Shown one piece after another: positions 16,914 to 25,443 of a stretch of 64,000 nucleotides of DNA; position 1 is the stretch's first letter; each line of letters begins with the position of its first letter. Both the position numbers and the translations under genes were made by a program. The DNA lies in assembly GCF_020740535.1 (NCBI RefSeq), contig NZ_CP082362.1, positions 3,470,501 to 3,534,500 on the forward strand, written 5' to 3'. Below the pieces are notes generated by a model. The model was not told the origin of the DNA. It did no database searches and was given only the letters and a program-made list of their open reading frames with translations. This DNA is from Streptomyces profundus. GTDB taxonomy: Bacteria > Actinomycetota > Actinomycetes > Streptomycetales > Streptomycetaceae.

Positions 16914-18449
16914 ATGCTGCTGGCCGATGTCGCGGAGACCTGGCGAGAGGTGGCCGCCACCGCCGGGCGGTCGGCGAAGGTGGCCGCCCTGGCCCGGCTG
17001 TTCGCCGAGACCGAGCCCGAACGGGCGCCGGTGGTGATCACCTGGCTGGCGGGACGGCTGCCGCAGCGGCGGCTCGGCGTGGGCTGGCGGGCGTTGGCGG
17101 AGCCGCCGCCGCCGGCGGGGTCGGCGCGGCTGACGGTCGCCGAGACCGACGCCACCCTGGCCGAGATCGGCCGCACGGCGGGTGCGGGCGCCGAGGCGAG
17201 GCGGCGGCGGCTGCTGCACGGGCTGTTGGCCAGGGCCACGGAGCCCGAGCAGTCGTTTCTCGCCGGCCTGATCAGCGGCGAGCTGCGGCAGGGCGCGTTG
17301 GACGCGCTGGCGGCCGAGGGCCTGGCCGTCGCCGTGGGCGCGACGCCGGCGGCGGTGCGGCGGTCGGTGATGCTGGGCGGTTCGCTGGGCGCGGTCGCCG
17401 AGGCCGTGTTGGCGCGTGGACCGGCGGCGCTGGCGGAGTTCACCCTGCGCGTCGGCCGCCCGGTGGCGCCGATGCTGGCCAGCGGCGCCGGCAGCCTGGA
17501 CGAGGCGCTCGACCGGCTGGGCCCCTGCGCCCTTGAGGAGAAGCTGGACGGGATCCGGGTGCAGGTGCACCGGGACGGCGACACGGTGCGGATCTACACC
17601 AGGACGTTGGACGAGGTCACCGAGCGACTGCCGGAGGTGCGCGCCGCCGCGTTGGAACTGGCGGTCGAGAGCGCCGTGTTGGACGGCGAGGTGATCGCCC
17701 TGGACGAGGCGGGCCGGCCGCGCCCGTTCCAGGAGACGGCCGGGCGGGTGGGCTCCAGGCTCGACGTGGCGGGGGCGCTGGCCGCGCTGCCGCTCTCCCC
17801 GGTCTTCTTCGACCTGCTGGCGGTGGACGGCCGGGAGCTGTTGGACCTGCCCACCGAGGCCCGGCACGCCGAACTGGTGCGGATCGCCCCCGATCCGCGC
17901 CGGGTGCGTCGGCTGCTGGTGACCGATCCGAGCAGCGCCGAGCAGCGGGCGGCGGCCAGGGAGTTCAACGAGCGGACGTTGGCCCGGGGGCACGAGGGGG
18001 TGCTGGTGAAGGCGGCGGACGCGCCGTACAGCGCCGGGCGCAGGGGCGCGTCCTGGGTGAAGGTGAAGCCGGTGTACACCCTGGATCTGGTGGTGTTGGC
18101 CGCCGAGTGGGGGCACGGCCGGCGGGCCGGGTGGCTGTCCAACCTGCATCTGGGGGCCAGGGACGAGGACGGCTCGCTGGTGATGCTGGGCAAGACGTTC
18201 AAGGGGCTGACGGACGCGCTGTTGACGTGGGGCACCGAACGGCTCCAGGAGCTCGCGGTGGACAGGGAGCGCTGGGGGGTGCGGGTGCGGCCCGAGTTGG
18301 TGGTCGAGGTGCGCGTCGACGGCGTGCAGCGCTCCAGCCGCTATCCCGCCGGAGTGACGCTGCGCTTCGCCCGGGTGGTGCGCTACCGGGAGGACAAGAC
18401 CCCGGACGAGGCTGATTCGGTGGCGGCCGTACGGGCGCTTTTGCGGTAG
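16914..18449 (+). CDS. ligB: ATP-dependent DNA ligase, LigB type
   Basis: A 511-residue ligase matching mycobacterial LigB (about 507 residues) in length and N-terminus (MLLADVAETWREVAA). An N-terminal helical DNA-binding domain (1-200) precedes the adenylylation domain with motif I EKLDGIR (Lys210 accepts AMP), motif III-like VFFDLLAVDG, motif IV HEGVLVKAADAPY and motif V ASWVKVKP. The OB-fold domain completes the protein. It is probably a repair ligase that acts beside the essential NAD-dependent enzyme. ATG 16914 is preferred over the in-frame ATG 16905 because of homology to LigB. Confidence 0.9.
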   Translation: MLLADVAETWREVAATAGRSAKVAALARLFAETEPERAPVVITWLAGRLPQRRLGVGWRALAEPPPPAGSARLTVAETDATLAEIGRTAGAGAEARRRRLLHGLLARATEPEQSFLAGLISGELRQGALDALAAEGLAVAVGATPAAVRRSVMLGGSLGAVAEAVLARGPAALAEFTLRVGRPVAPMLASGAGSLDEALDRLGPCALEEKLDGIRVQVHRDGDTVRIYTRTLDEVTERLPEVRAAALELAVESAVLDGEVIALDEAGRPRPFQETAGRVGSRLDVAGALAALPLSPVFFDLLAVDGRELLDLPTEARHAELVRIAPDPRRVRRLLVTDPSSAEQRAAAREFNERTLARGHEGVLVKAADAPYSAGRRGASWVKVKPVYTLDLVVLAAEWGHGRRAGWLSNLHLGARDEDGSLVMLGKTFKGLTDALLTWGTERLQELAVDRERWGVRVRPELVVEVRVDGVQRSSRYPAGVTLRFARVVRYREDKTPDEADSVAAVRALLR

Positions 18450-18593
18450 TTCATCCCGCCGGTCTCGCGCGCGGTGACAGAATCGCGACGTACGTGGCCG
18501 CATTGTTATGGCCGCAGCCGCAACAAACCACCGGTTTCGCGCATCTTTACCTATGAGGTCCGGTGAGGTCCCGTTATCCCAGGGGGAATTCTG

Positions 18594-19697
18594 ATGCGCT
18601 CCGCGCCCGTTCGCATGTCCTCGCGTAGAACTCCGCGAGGTGTGCTGCTCTCCGTTGTCGCCGCCGTGGCCGCGGGTTCGCTGCTGGTCACCGGCTGCGC
18701 CGCGCAGGGGCAGGAGGCGCCCGAGGATTCGGCGGCCACGGAGGAGGCCACCCCCGATGAGACCGCGGACGACGCCGGCGGGGACACGGGGGACGAGGAG
18801 CCGGAGGAGGCCGAGGAGGCCCTGCTGGAGTTCGGCGACGAGTCCGAGCAGGTGCGGGAGTTGCAGGCCAGGCTCACGCAGCTGGGCCACTTCACGGCCC
18901 AACCGACCGGCTACTACGGCGATGTCACGGTCGGCGCCGTCTCCGAGTACCAGCGGGAGCGGGATCTTGAGGTCTCCGGCACCGTCTTCGAGTCGACGTG
19001 GGACGCGCTCACCGGCGAGACGAGCGATCCCACGCAGGACGAGCTGTTCCCGCGCCAGCAGGTGATGGGCTACGGCGACAACACGGACCAGGTGCGGGAG
19101 TTGCAGGCCAGGCTCGCGCAGCTGGGCCACTTCACGGAGAACCCCACCGGCTACTACGGCGATGTGACGGCCACGGCGGTGCGCGCCTTCCAGTCCGCCG
19201 CCGGCATCGAGGCGAGCGGCACCGTCTTCGACGACACCTGGGACGCGCTCACCGGGCAGACGACCCAGCCCACCGAGGAGGAGATGTATCCGCCGCTTGA
19301 GGTGCCGGAGGCGGAGCCGGAGAGCGATCTGGACGAGCGCTGCCTGACGGGCCGGGCGCTGTGCGTCTCCAAGACCTCGAACACCCTGTCCTGGGTGGTG
19401 GACGGCGATGTCCGGATGACGTTGGACGTCCGCTTCGGCGCCGAGGAGACGCCCACCCGCGAGGGCGAGTTCGAGCTCTACTGGAAGTCCCGGCACCACC
19501 ACTCCACGCTCTACGACTCGCCGATGCCCTACGCGATGTTCTTCGACGGCGGCCAGGCCGTGCACTACTCCGAGGACTTCGCGGCCAACGGCTACAACGG
19601 CGCGTCCCACGGCTGTGTGAACGTGCGCGACGAGGCCGGCATCGCCACCCTCTTCGACGAGGCGCAGGAGGGCGACAAGGTCGTCGTCTACTGGTGA
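18594..19697 (+). CDS. L,D-transpeptidase lipoprotein with two peptidoglycan-binding domains
   Basis: A 367-residue secreted lipoprotein. The signal peptide ends in the lipobox LVTGC (Cys35). An acidic linker leads to two PG_binding_1 repeats (about 82-145 and 162-225, each with QVRELQARLxQLGHFT and GYYGDVT). The C-terminal YkuD domain (about 245-367) ends with SHGCVNV, Cys341 being the nucleophile. It forms 3-3 peptide cross-links or attaches proteins to peptidoglycan at the outer face. AGGGGGAATTCTG precedes the ATG. The two binding repeats are nearly identical at DNA level, a recent duplication. Confidence 0.92.
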   Translation: MRSAPVRMSSRRTPRGVLLSVVAAVAAGSLLVTGCAAQGQEAPEDSAATEEATPDETADDAGGDTGDEEPEEAEEALLEFGDESEQVRELQARLTQLGHFTAQPTGYYGDVTVGAVSEYQRERDLEVSGTVFESTWDALTGETSDPTQDELFPRQQVMGYGDNTDQVRELQARLAQLGHFTENPTGYYGDVTATAVRAFQSAAGIEASGTVFDDTWDALTGQTTQPTEEEMYPPLEVPEAEPESDLDERCLTGRALCVSKTSNTLSWVVDGDVRMTLDVRFGAEETPTREGEFELYWKSRHHHSTLYDSPMPYAMFFDGGQAVHYSEDFAANGYNGASHGCVNVRDEAGIATLFDEAQEGDKVVVYW

Positions 19698-19703
19698 GCC
19701 CCC

Positions 19704-19734
19704 CCGCCCGGACCGGGGACCCCGGTCCGGGCGG
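19704..19734. terminator. Bidirectional terminator
   Basis: A perfect 15-bp inverted repeat (CCGCCCGGACCGGGG, one base, complement) lies between the convergent L,D-transpeptidase and solute-binding genes. A short tandem GGTCAGCCGCC repeat follows at about 19742-19770, running into the stop of the latter. Confidence 0.8.
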
Positions 19735-19765
19735 AGCCGTCGGTCAGCCGCCGGTCAGCCGCCGG

Positions 19766-21313
19766 TCAGCTGTTGGGATCCGGGCAGGTATCCGCCCTCG
19801 GCGGCGCCCCGTCAGGCCAGCCGAGGCCCAGGAACCTCACCTCGACCTCGTCGCCCTCGAGGGCTGGGACGAGTTGCACGATGGAGACGGCCTTGTTGCC
19901 CGGGTGGCCGTCAGCGTTCAGGCAGATCCAGCCGCTGACTCCGACCAGCTTGAGATTGCCCCTCATCTGCCGCCACGTGTTGGTGACGTCCTCCAGCTCG
20001 GGGATTCCTTCGCCCCCCTTGACCCGGATGCCCTCCACCGCCACCGCTACCGCGTCGTACATGGTGATCGCGCGGGAGTCGACCAGATCCACCGTGCCCG
20101 CCAACTCCTGCTCGGCCACCAGCTCCTCAAGGTCCTCGAACTCCTCATACGAGCCGCCGATCCCGTCGTTCCCCAGCCAGGTATCCGGGTGTGCGTTGGT
20201 GGTGTAGAGGACGGTCACCCTCTCCAGGGCCGAGACGTCCAGCTCCGGGTCGGTGGTCAGGGTGGAGGCGCCGGAGATGGTGATCACCGTGAACTCCCGC
20301 TCGCAGTTGTGCTGGCCCAGCGCGTTGACGAACAGCCGCAGCTGGACATTGCGGCCGGCGAAGTAGATCACCTCCGCGTCGCTCGCATGACAGAGGCTGG
20401 TGATGATGCGCTCGAAGTCGGTGGTCAGACTCCCCGTGTCATTGACGTCGTCCGGTGAGCTGAAGGTGTCGACGCGGCGGTTCTGGTCTCCGTGCAAGTT
20501 ACCCATCACCCTCGTCAGCGAAGAGAGATGCCTGTCCCCCGCGCGCACGTCCCTGACCAGGTGGGTCTTCGAGAGGTCGATGTCAAGGTCGCTGATGCCG
20601 GGGAGGCCGTTCCGCAACGCCCTGCCCTGGGCGTCGTTATCGGGCACCACCCGGGCCGGGTTGGGGGCACGATGCGGCTCTCCGCCGTCGTCGCTTTCAT
20701 GGCCCAGGTTCTCCGCGGTCAGCGGCCCTGTCACCACCGGGATGCCCTCCCCGGTGAGATAGTCCAACGCCGCCGCAGTCTCGTCCGTGCTCACGTTGAA
20801 GCCGACGACCGCGCGCAGATTGTCCTCGTCGGAGGCGGCCATCTCCACCAGTTGTGCGGCGACCGGCTCCCACTGCTCACTGTCCTGACCGGTGTTGGCC
20901 AATGCCAGCCGGATCTTCGGCACCGCGCTGTTCGCGTCGTGGTTGGCCCGGTGCTGCGCCAGATAGGCTCCCGCGACCTCGTTGACCATATGGCCGCGCT
21001 GGATCTCGTCCCCGGCGGTGAACGGCAGGATGAAGCCGAGCGTCACATAGTCCTCCTCGCCGTCCACCACCGCCCTGTTCTCCTCCCTGATGAGCCGCGA
21101 CAACTCCGTGAACTCATCGGAGTCGGCCATGAAGTTGAAGGAGCCGTCCGTCACGCCCACGCACTCGTCCCTCGGGCCCTTCTTGGACACCCCGTCGGCA
21201 CACCTGGTGTCCTCGGCGAAGAAGGCCCGATAGGCCATCACGCCGACCGTGCCGAGCAGCGCCAACGCCAGGACGGCCAGGAGCGACTTCACGGCCGGGC
21301 TGTTCCATCTCAT
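19766..21313 (-). CDS. Membrane-tethered ABC-type solute-binding protein (Leu/Ile/Val-BP-like)
   Basis: A 515-residue protein with one N-terminal membrane anchor (about residues 8-30) and no lipobox. An extracellular domain of periplasmic-binding type I follows: YVTLGFILPFTAGDEIQRGH, VPKIRLALANTGQD, LRAVVGFNVSTDETAAALDYL, GIPVVTGPLTA, EVIYFAGR and YDAVAVAVEGI. No permease gene is nearby. Instead its start overlaps the stop of a P-loop NTPase gene (ATGA), so the protein looks like a sensor that passes ligand information to the NTPase rather than a transport subunit. Ligand unknown. Confidence 0.78.
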   Translation of the reverse strand: MRWNSPAVKSLLAVLALALLGTVGVMAYRAFFAEDTRCADGVSKKGPRDECVGVTDGSFNFMADSDEFTELSRLIREENRAVVDGEEDYVTLGFILPFTAGDEIQRGHMVNEVAGAYLAQHRANHDANSAVPKIRLALANTGQDSEQWEPVAAQLVEMAASDEDNLRAVVGFNVSTDETAAALDYLTGEGIPVVTGPLTAENLGHESDDGGEPHRAPNPARVVPDNDAQGRALRNGLPGISDLDIDLSKTHLVRDVRAGDRHLSSLTRVMGNLHGDQNRRVDTFSSPDDVNDTGSLTTDFERIITSLCHASDAEVIYFAGRNVQLRLFVNALGQHNCEREFTVITISGASTLTTDPELDVSALERVTVLYTTNAHPDTWLGNDGIGGSYEEFEDLEELVAEQELAGTVDLVDSRAITMYDAVAVAVEGIRVKGGEGIPELEDVTNTWRQMRGNLKLVGVSGWICLNADGHPGNKAVSIVQLVPALEGDEVEVRFLGLGWPDGAPPRADTCPDPNS

Positions 21314-23442
21314 GCGGGTGCTTCTCCCCTCTGTATCGGCAGGTCGGGCGCCTGGACGCCGCTCTCAAGCGCGGCGGGCCACTGTCGGAAGGCCGTGCGC
21401 AGGGTGTCCTCGTCGCGGTGCTGGGTCAGGGTGAGCAACGCGGCCCGCACCCGGTCCAGATCGGCTGGCGCCGGCTCGGGGAGCAGCGGGTCGGAGGCGG
21501 CCCACACGCCCCGCACCAGGTTGCCGACCGCCCGGTGCACCACCTCGCCGCCGGCGTCCGCACAGGACGGGCAGTCCGCGTCGTCGGACCAGACCCTCAC
21601 CCCCCTCGGCGGGGGCGGCGCCGCGCACACCACCTGCACGGCGGCCAGCCAGTCCGGCTCGGCCAGCCGGCCAAGCCGGTGGTGCAGCCCGCGCACCGCT
21701 GGCGCCAACTCCCCCAGCGTCAGCGAGTGGTGCAGATAGCCAAGACCGTGCTCCGCCGACCCGGCGGGCAGCTCGTCGGGGTTGTGCGCGGCGCGCAGCT
21801 CGCCGAGGACCGGGACCACCGTCTCCCCGCCGCGCTCGACGGACAGCCGCCACAGCAGTAACGCACGGAGCGCCCGGTCGCCGACCAGCGGAACGGGGCG
21901 CGCCGGCCCCGGCTCCTCGACCGGCCAGGGCCAGGGCCGCACCCGCCAGTGCGCCCCCGCCTGCTCGGCGTCCACCGCCTTGAGCCGCCGGTCCAGATCG
22001 TGTTCCACGTTCCCCGGCTGCGGTCGGCCGAGGGCGCGCAGCGCCCGCGCGGCGGAGTCGGTGTCCAGGGCCGGGGCCAGCAGGGTCAGATCGCGCAGCA
22101 CATCGGGGTCGGGCAGCAGCAGCCGGGCCAGCCGTTCGCCGACCGGGGTCTCCCCCTCGGCCGGCAGCGCCAGCAGCTCCTCGATCGGCGTCTCCTCCCC
22201 GCGCCCGGCGCGGGTCGCCACCGCGTCCAGCAGCAGGGCCGCGCTGCCGGGGCGCGTACCGGCGAACCGATCGATCACCCGGCTCAGATGGCGCGGGAAG
22301 GCGGCCGAGCCCGGGGCGCGACGCATCCGCTGCATCGTGCCGATCTCCTTCGGCCCCACCTCGGGGACGGCCAGGGACAGCAGCCAGTCCTCGGCGCGCC
22401 CGTCGGCCGGGCGCTGCCAGGAGGCCCCGCCGGCCGCCTCGGCGCAGCTGGTCAGCCCCTCCGTGCTGCCCAGCGCCGTGGTCACAAAGGCGACGGGGAA
22501 GTGCGCCTCGGCCGCGTGGCCCGCCCGCGCGAGGGACTGATAGGCATCCAGGAGCAGCGTCAGCACATGATGGCCCACCGTGGTGTGCACATTGTCCAGC
22601 AGCACCAGTGGCCTCGGAGTGGCGTTCCACCTGCGTACCACGCCGTGGTGGGCGGCCAGATCGGCGAGGAACGCCCGTAGCAGCAGGAGCTCCACCGCTC
22701 GCCGGCCCTCGCCCCGCTCACGGAACTCGCCCACCATGCCGAACAGCCGCTGCACCGCGCTGCCCTGGTACTCCAGCTGGTCCCGCCACCAGGCCAGCGC
22801 CCTCCTGTCGGGCCGGCCGCCGACGGAGCTCAGCACACCGCGCAGGAGGGGCTCCACCGCCGCCCCCGCCATCGGAAACCCTAGCGAGTCGACCACCTGG
22901 ACGAACCACTGCTGGGCCGCCTCGTTCAGCTTCTTCCGGTTGGGCTCCCGCTGTTGCAGCAGATCCCGCAACTCCTGCTCGGACTCCCGCAGATCCGCCG
23001 GCACGCCGCGCCAGCCCTCCGACACGTCCGCACTGGTCCGCCAGGCGGTGATCACCAACAGACCGACGCGCAACCGGGGAAAGGCCAGGGGGCGGCGGAA
23101 TCTGGTGGTCTCAGAGGCCAGCCGATAGGAGAGCAGATAGAGCAGATGGGTGGTGGCGGAGGCGTTCTCCGCCGCCTCGCCCGTGAGGTCGCTCAGGACG
23201 GACTCGCCGAAGTCGGGGGCGCCCAGATCGGCCCTGGCCAGCGGGAGTCGCTGGTTGTAGTTGCTGAACAGGGCGCCCAGCAGCGCCGTCTTGCCGGTGT
23301 TGCGCCCGCCGACCACCCGCAGCACCGGCCCGCCCAGCGGGAACTCGAACCGCACCCCCCGGTTCTGATGCGGATCGAGACCGACCTGGCGCGGTACGAC
23401 CCGCTTGATTAACTCCTCGTGCTCGTGGAGCTGTCCACCCAT
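21310..23442 (-). CDS. P-loop NTPase coupled to the solute-binding protein, unknown function
   Basis: A 710-residue protein with Walker A GGRNTGKT (residues 45-52) and a Walker B-like PLVLLDNVHTT. No membrane segments are obvious. The rest is helical and Ala/Arg-rich, with a CPSC pair near the end. It resembles no ABC ATPase: the LSGGQ signature is absent. AGGGGG-type Shine-Dalgarno sequence precedes ATG 23442. Codon 11 (23410-23412) and codon 528 (21859-21861) are TTA, so translation should depend on the bldA tRNA. It is coupled to the solute-binding gene downstream and divergent from panE. Function not known. Confidence 0.72.
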   Translation of the reverse strand: MGGQLHEHEELIKRVVPRQVGLDPHQNRGVRFEFPLGGPVLRVVGGRNTGKTALLGALFSNYNQRLPLARADLGAPDFGESVLSDLTGEAAENASATTHLLYLLSYRLASETTRFRRPLAFPRLRVGLLVITAWRTSADVSEGWRGVPADLRESEQELRDLLQQREPNRKKLNEAAQQWFVQVVDSLGFPMAGAAVEPLLRGVLSSVGGRPDRRALAWWRDQLEYQGSAVQRLFGMVGEFRERGEGRRAVELLLLRAFLADLAAHHGVVRRWNATPRPLVLLDNVHTTVGHHVLTLLLDAYQSLARAGHAAEAHFPVAFVTTALGSTEGLTSCAEAAGGASWQRPADGRAEDWLLSLAVPEVGPKEIGTMQRMRRAPGSAAFPRHLSRVIDRFAGTRPGSAALLLDAVATRAGRGEETPIEELLALPAEGETPVGERLARLLLPDPDVLRDLTLLAPALDTDSAARALRALGRPQPGNVEHDLDRRLKAVDAEQAGAHWRVRPWPWPVEEPGPARPVPLVGDRALRALLLWRLSVERGGETVVPVLGELRAAHNPDELPAGSAEHGLGYLHHSLTLGELAPAVRGLHHRLGRLAEPDWLAAVQVVCAAPPPPRGVRVWSDDADCPSCADAGGEVVHRAVGNLVRGVWAASDPLLPEPAPADLDRVRAALLTLTQHRDEDTLRTAFRQWPAALESGVQAPDLPIQRGEAPA

Positions 23443-23568
23443 GGTGCCCCTCCCCCTGCGGCTTGAGAAGCCCGCCTTGACGCGTGGTCCCCTTCGCACC
23501 GAGATTAGCGGCGGCCGGATCAGCCCGTGGTAAAACCAACGATCGCGGAACGAGGGAGAATGTGCCGC

Positions 23569-24636
23569 ATGCGGTACATCATCATCGGCGCCGGCGCGGT
23601 CGGCGGAGCGATCGGCGGACGGCTGGCACAGAGCGGCCACCAGGTTGTGTTGGTGGCCCGAGGGGCGCACGCGGCGGCGATGCGCGCCGATGGCCTGCGC
23701 CTTGACACCCCCGAGGAGAGCCTCAGGCTGCGACTGCCGGTGGCCGAGGGGCCGGAGGAGGTCACGCTGGGCCCGGAGGATGTGCTGATCCTCGCCGTCA
23801 AGGTCCAGGACAGCGTGGCCGCACTCAACGCCTGGGCCCGCCGCCCGGTGGCCGGCGGCGGCACCGCCGGCGAACGGCTGCCGTTGCTCTGCGCGCAGAA
23901 CGGGGTGGCGGGCGAACGGCTGGCGCTGCGCCGCTTCCGTCATGTCCACGCGGTGTGCCTCTGGCTCCCCGCCCAGTACCTCACCCCGGGCCGGGTGGTC
24001 GCCCCCTGCTCCCCGCTCACCGGCGTCCTGCACCTGGGCCCCTACCCCGAACAGGCCCCGCACCAGCCTTCGCAACAGTCCCCGCAACAGCCCTCGCCGC
24101 AGCGGGAGTTCGCGGACCAGACGCTCCGCTCGATCGTCGCCGACCTGGAGCGTTCCCGCTTTCTCGCCCGGCTGACGCCCGACGTGTCGCGCTGGAAGTA
24201 CGCCAAGCTGCTGGGCAATCTGGCCAACAGCCTGGAGGCGGTCTGCGGCCCACTGAGCGCGGACGAACGGCTGCTCGACCTCTATGCCCTGGTCCGCGCC
24301 GAGGGCGAGGCGGTGTTGGCCGCCGCTGACATCCCCTATGTCAGCGAGCGGGAGGAACGGGAGCTGCGCGCCGGCCGGATGGAGATGCTCCCGGTGCCCG
24401 ACACCGACTTCAGGGCCGGCTCCTCCTGGCAGAGCCTGCGCCGGGGCGCCGGCTCCATCGAGGCCGACTACCTCAACGGCGAGATCGCGCTCCTCGGCCG
24501 TCTGCACGGCGTCGCCACCCCGTGGAACGAGACCCTGCAACGGCTGGCCAACACCTTCGCCGCCGAGGGCCGCGAGCCGGGCTCCCTCCCGGTGGACACC
24601 CTGGTCAAGGAGGCGTCGGCCGCCTCGGCCCGGTGA
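23569..24636 (+). CDS. panE: 2-dehydropantoate 2-reductase family protein
   Basis: A 355-residue NADPH-dependent reductase of the ApbA/PanE family. The Rossmann motif is at the N-terminus (MRYIIIGAGAVGGAIGGRLA). NGVAGERLALRRF holds the conserved Asn of the active site, and WKYAKLLGNLANSLEAVCG carries the catalytic Lys and Asn. A GPYPEQAPHQPSQQSPQQP insertion is low-complexity. In vitamin B5 synthesis the enzyme makes pantoate, but the family includes paralogues with other ketone substrates. ATG 23569 is chosen because GAGGGAG is then 10 nt upstream; ATG 23560 is too close. Confidence 0.82.
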   Translation: MRYIIIGAGAVGGAIGGRLAQSGHQVVLVARGAHAAAMRADGLRLDTPEESLRLRLPVAEGPEEVTLGPEDVLILAVKVQDSVAALNAWARRPVAGGGTAGERLPLLCAQNGVAGERLALRRFRHVHAVCLWLPAQYLTPGRVVAPCSPLTGVLHLGPYPEQAPHQPSQQSPQQPSPQREFADQTLRSIVADLERSRFLARLTPDVSRWKYAKLLGNLANSLEAVCGPLSADERLLDLYALVRAEGEAVLAAADIPYVSEREERELRAGRMEMLPVPDTDFRAGSSWQSLRRGAGSIEADYLNGEIALLGRLHGVATPWNETLQRLANTFAAEGREPGSLPVDTLVKEASAASAR

Positions 24637-24938
24637 CCGACCTCGGACGGAGGGGCGTACGCGCGGCCCGCGCGGGCCTCGGCCGCGTGGGCCCCCGCCG
24701 CGCCGTGCCAGCTCCGACTGGGCGAGTGGTGATCCCGCTCGGCCACGCGGCGTCCCCGCGTCCTTCGGCGGCCCGGCGCCGGTATCCGTCCGCGCCCTGA
24801 ACTCCACCACGATCCGGGCCGGTCGCCCGATCGGCGAGTCCGGGGGCCGAGGCCCACCGTGTGCGTCGTCGGGCGAGCTGTCCCCGCCCGGGGCCGGTGG
24901 CGATCGAACTCCCGCCGGCCCCCGGCCCGGGATGTCGC
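24637..24938. other. Convergent intergenic region, no gene seen
   Basis: A 302-bp gap between the ends of panE and the convergent HTH gene. The frames here are arginine-rich and lack ribosome-binding sites. I see no strong hairpin. Confidence 0.4.
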
Positions 24939-25376
24939 CTACAGCTCGTCGGCCGGCGGGCGTTCGGTCAGCCGGGCGTGGCGTTGGCGGGCGGCCTGCG
25001 GGGTGCCGAGGCCGAGGCCGAAGGCGATCTCCTGCCAGGTGAGGCCGCGCCCCCTGGCCATCTCCAGCAGGCCGCGCTCCAGCTCGTCGAACTCCGCGCG
25101 GGCCCTGGGCACCAGGCTGAGCGCCGCCGTGATGTCCGCGTGGTCGATCTCCGCCTCGCCCTCGGCGCGCTCGGCGGCGCCGCTCAGCAGGAACGCCACC
25201 AGCCGCACCGCCTCGTGGGGCGCGAGAACGAACGGGTGCGCGCCCCGCGCGCGTTGCTCGGGGGAGGCGGCATGGCGCTCGGCGATCCGGAAGAGCGCGG
25301 CGTGCGCGCGGTGCGCCCGGGCGGCTTCCGGATCAGGGGGCGTGAACGGATCGGCAGGCTCTGGCACTTCGCTCAT
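24939..25376 (-). CDS. Small HTH DNA-binding protein
   Basis: A 145-residue protein. The C-terminal third is a helix-turn-helix: RGLTWQEIAFGLGLGTPQAARQRHARL. The N-terminal part is helical and His/Ala-rich. It resembles a conserved streptomycete DNA-binding family without known targets. ATG 25376 (MSEVPEP) starts the conserved region; an extension of eight residues is possible. It lies directly downstream of nothing on its strand, next to the end of the large hybrid regulator. Confidence 0.72.
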   Translation of the reverse strand: MSEVPEPADPFTPPDPEAARAHRAHAALFRIAERHAASPEQRARGAHPFVLAPHEAVRLVAFLLSGAAERAEGEAEIDHADITAALSLVPRARAEFDELERGLLEMARGRGLTWQEIAFGLGLGTPQAARQRHARLTERPPADEL

Positions 25377-25443
25377 GCGCCCCATCCTGAGCCGGCGCAC
25401 GCACGCTTGTCAACGTATTGATGTAAACATCTCGTTCAACAGC

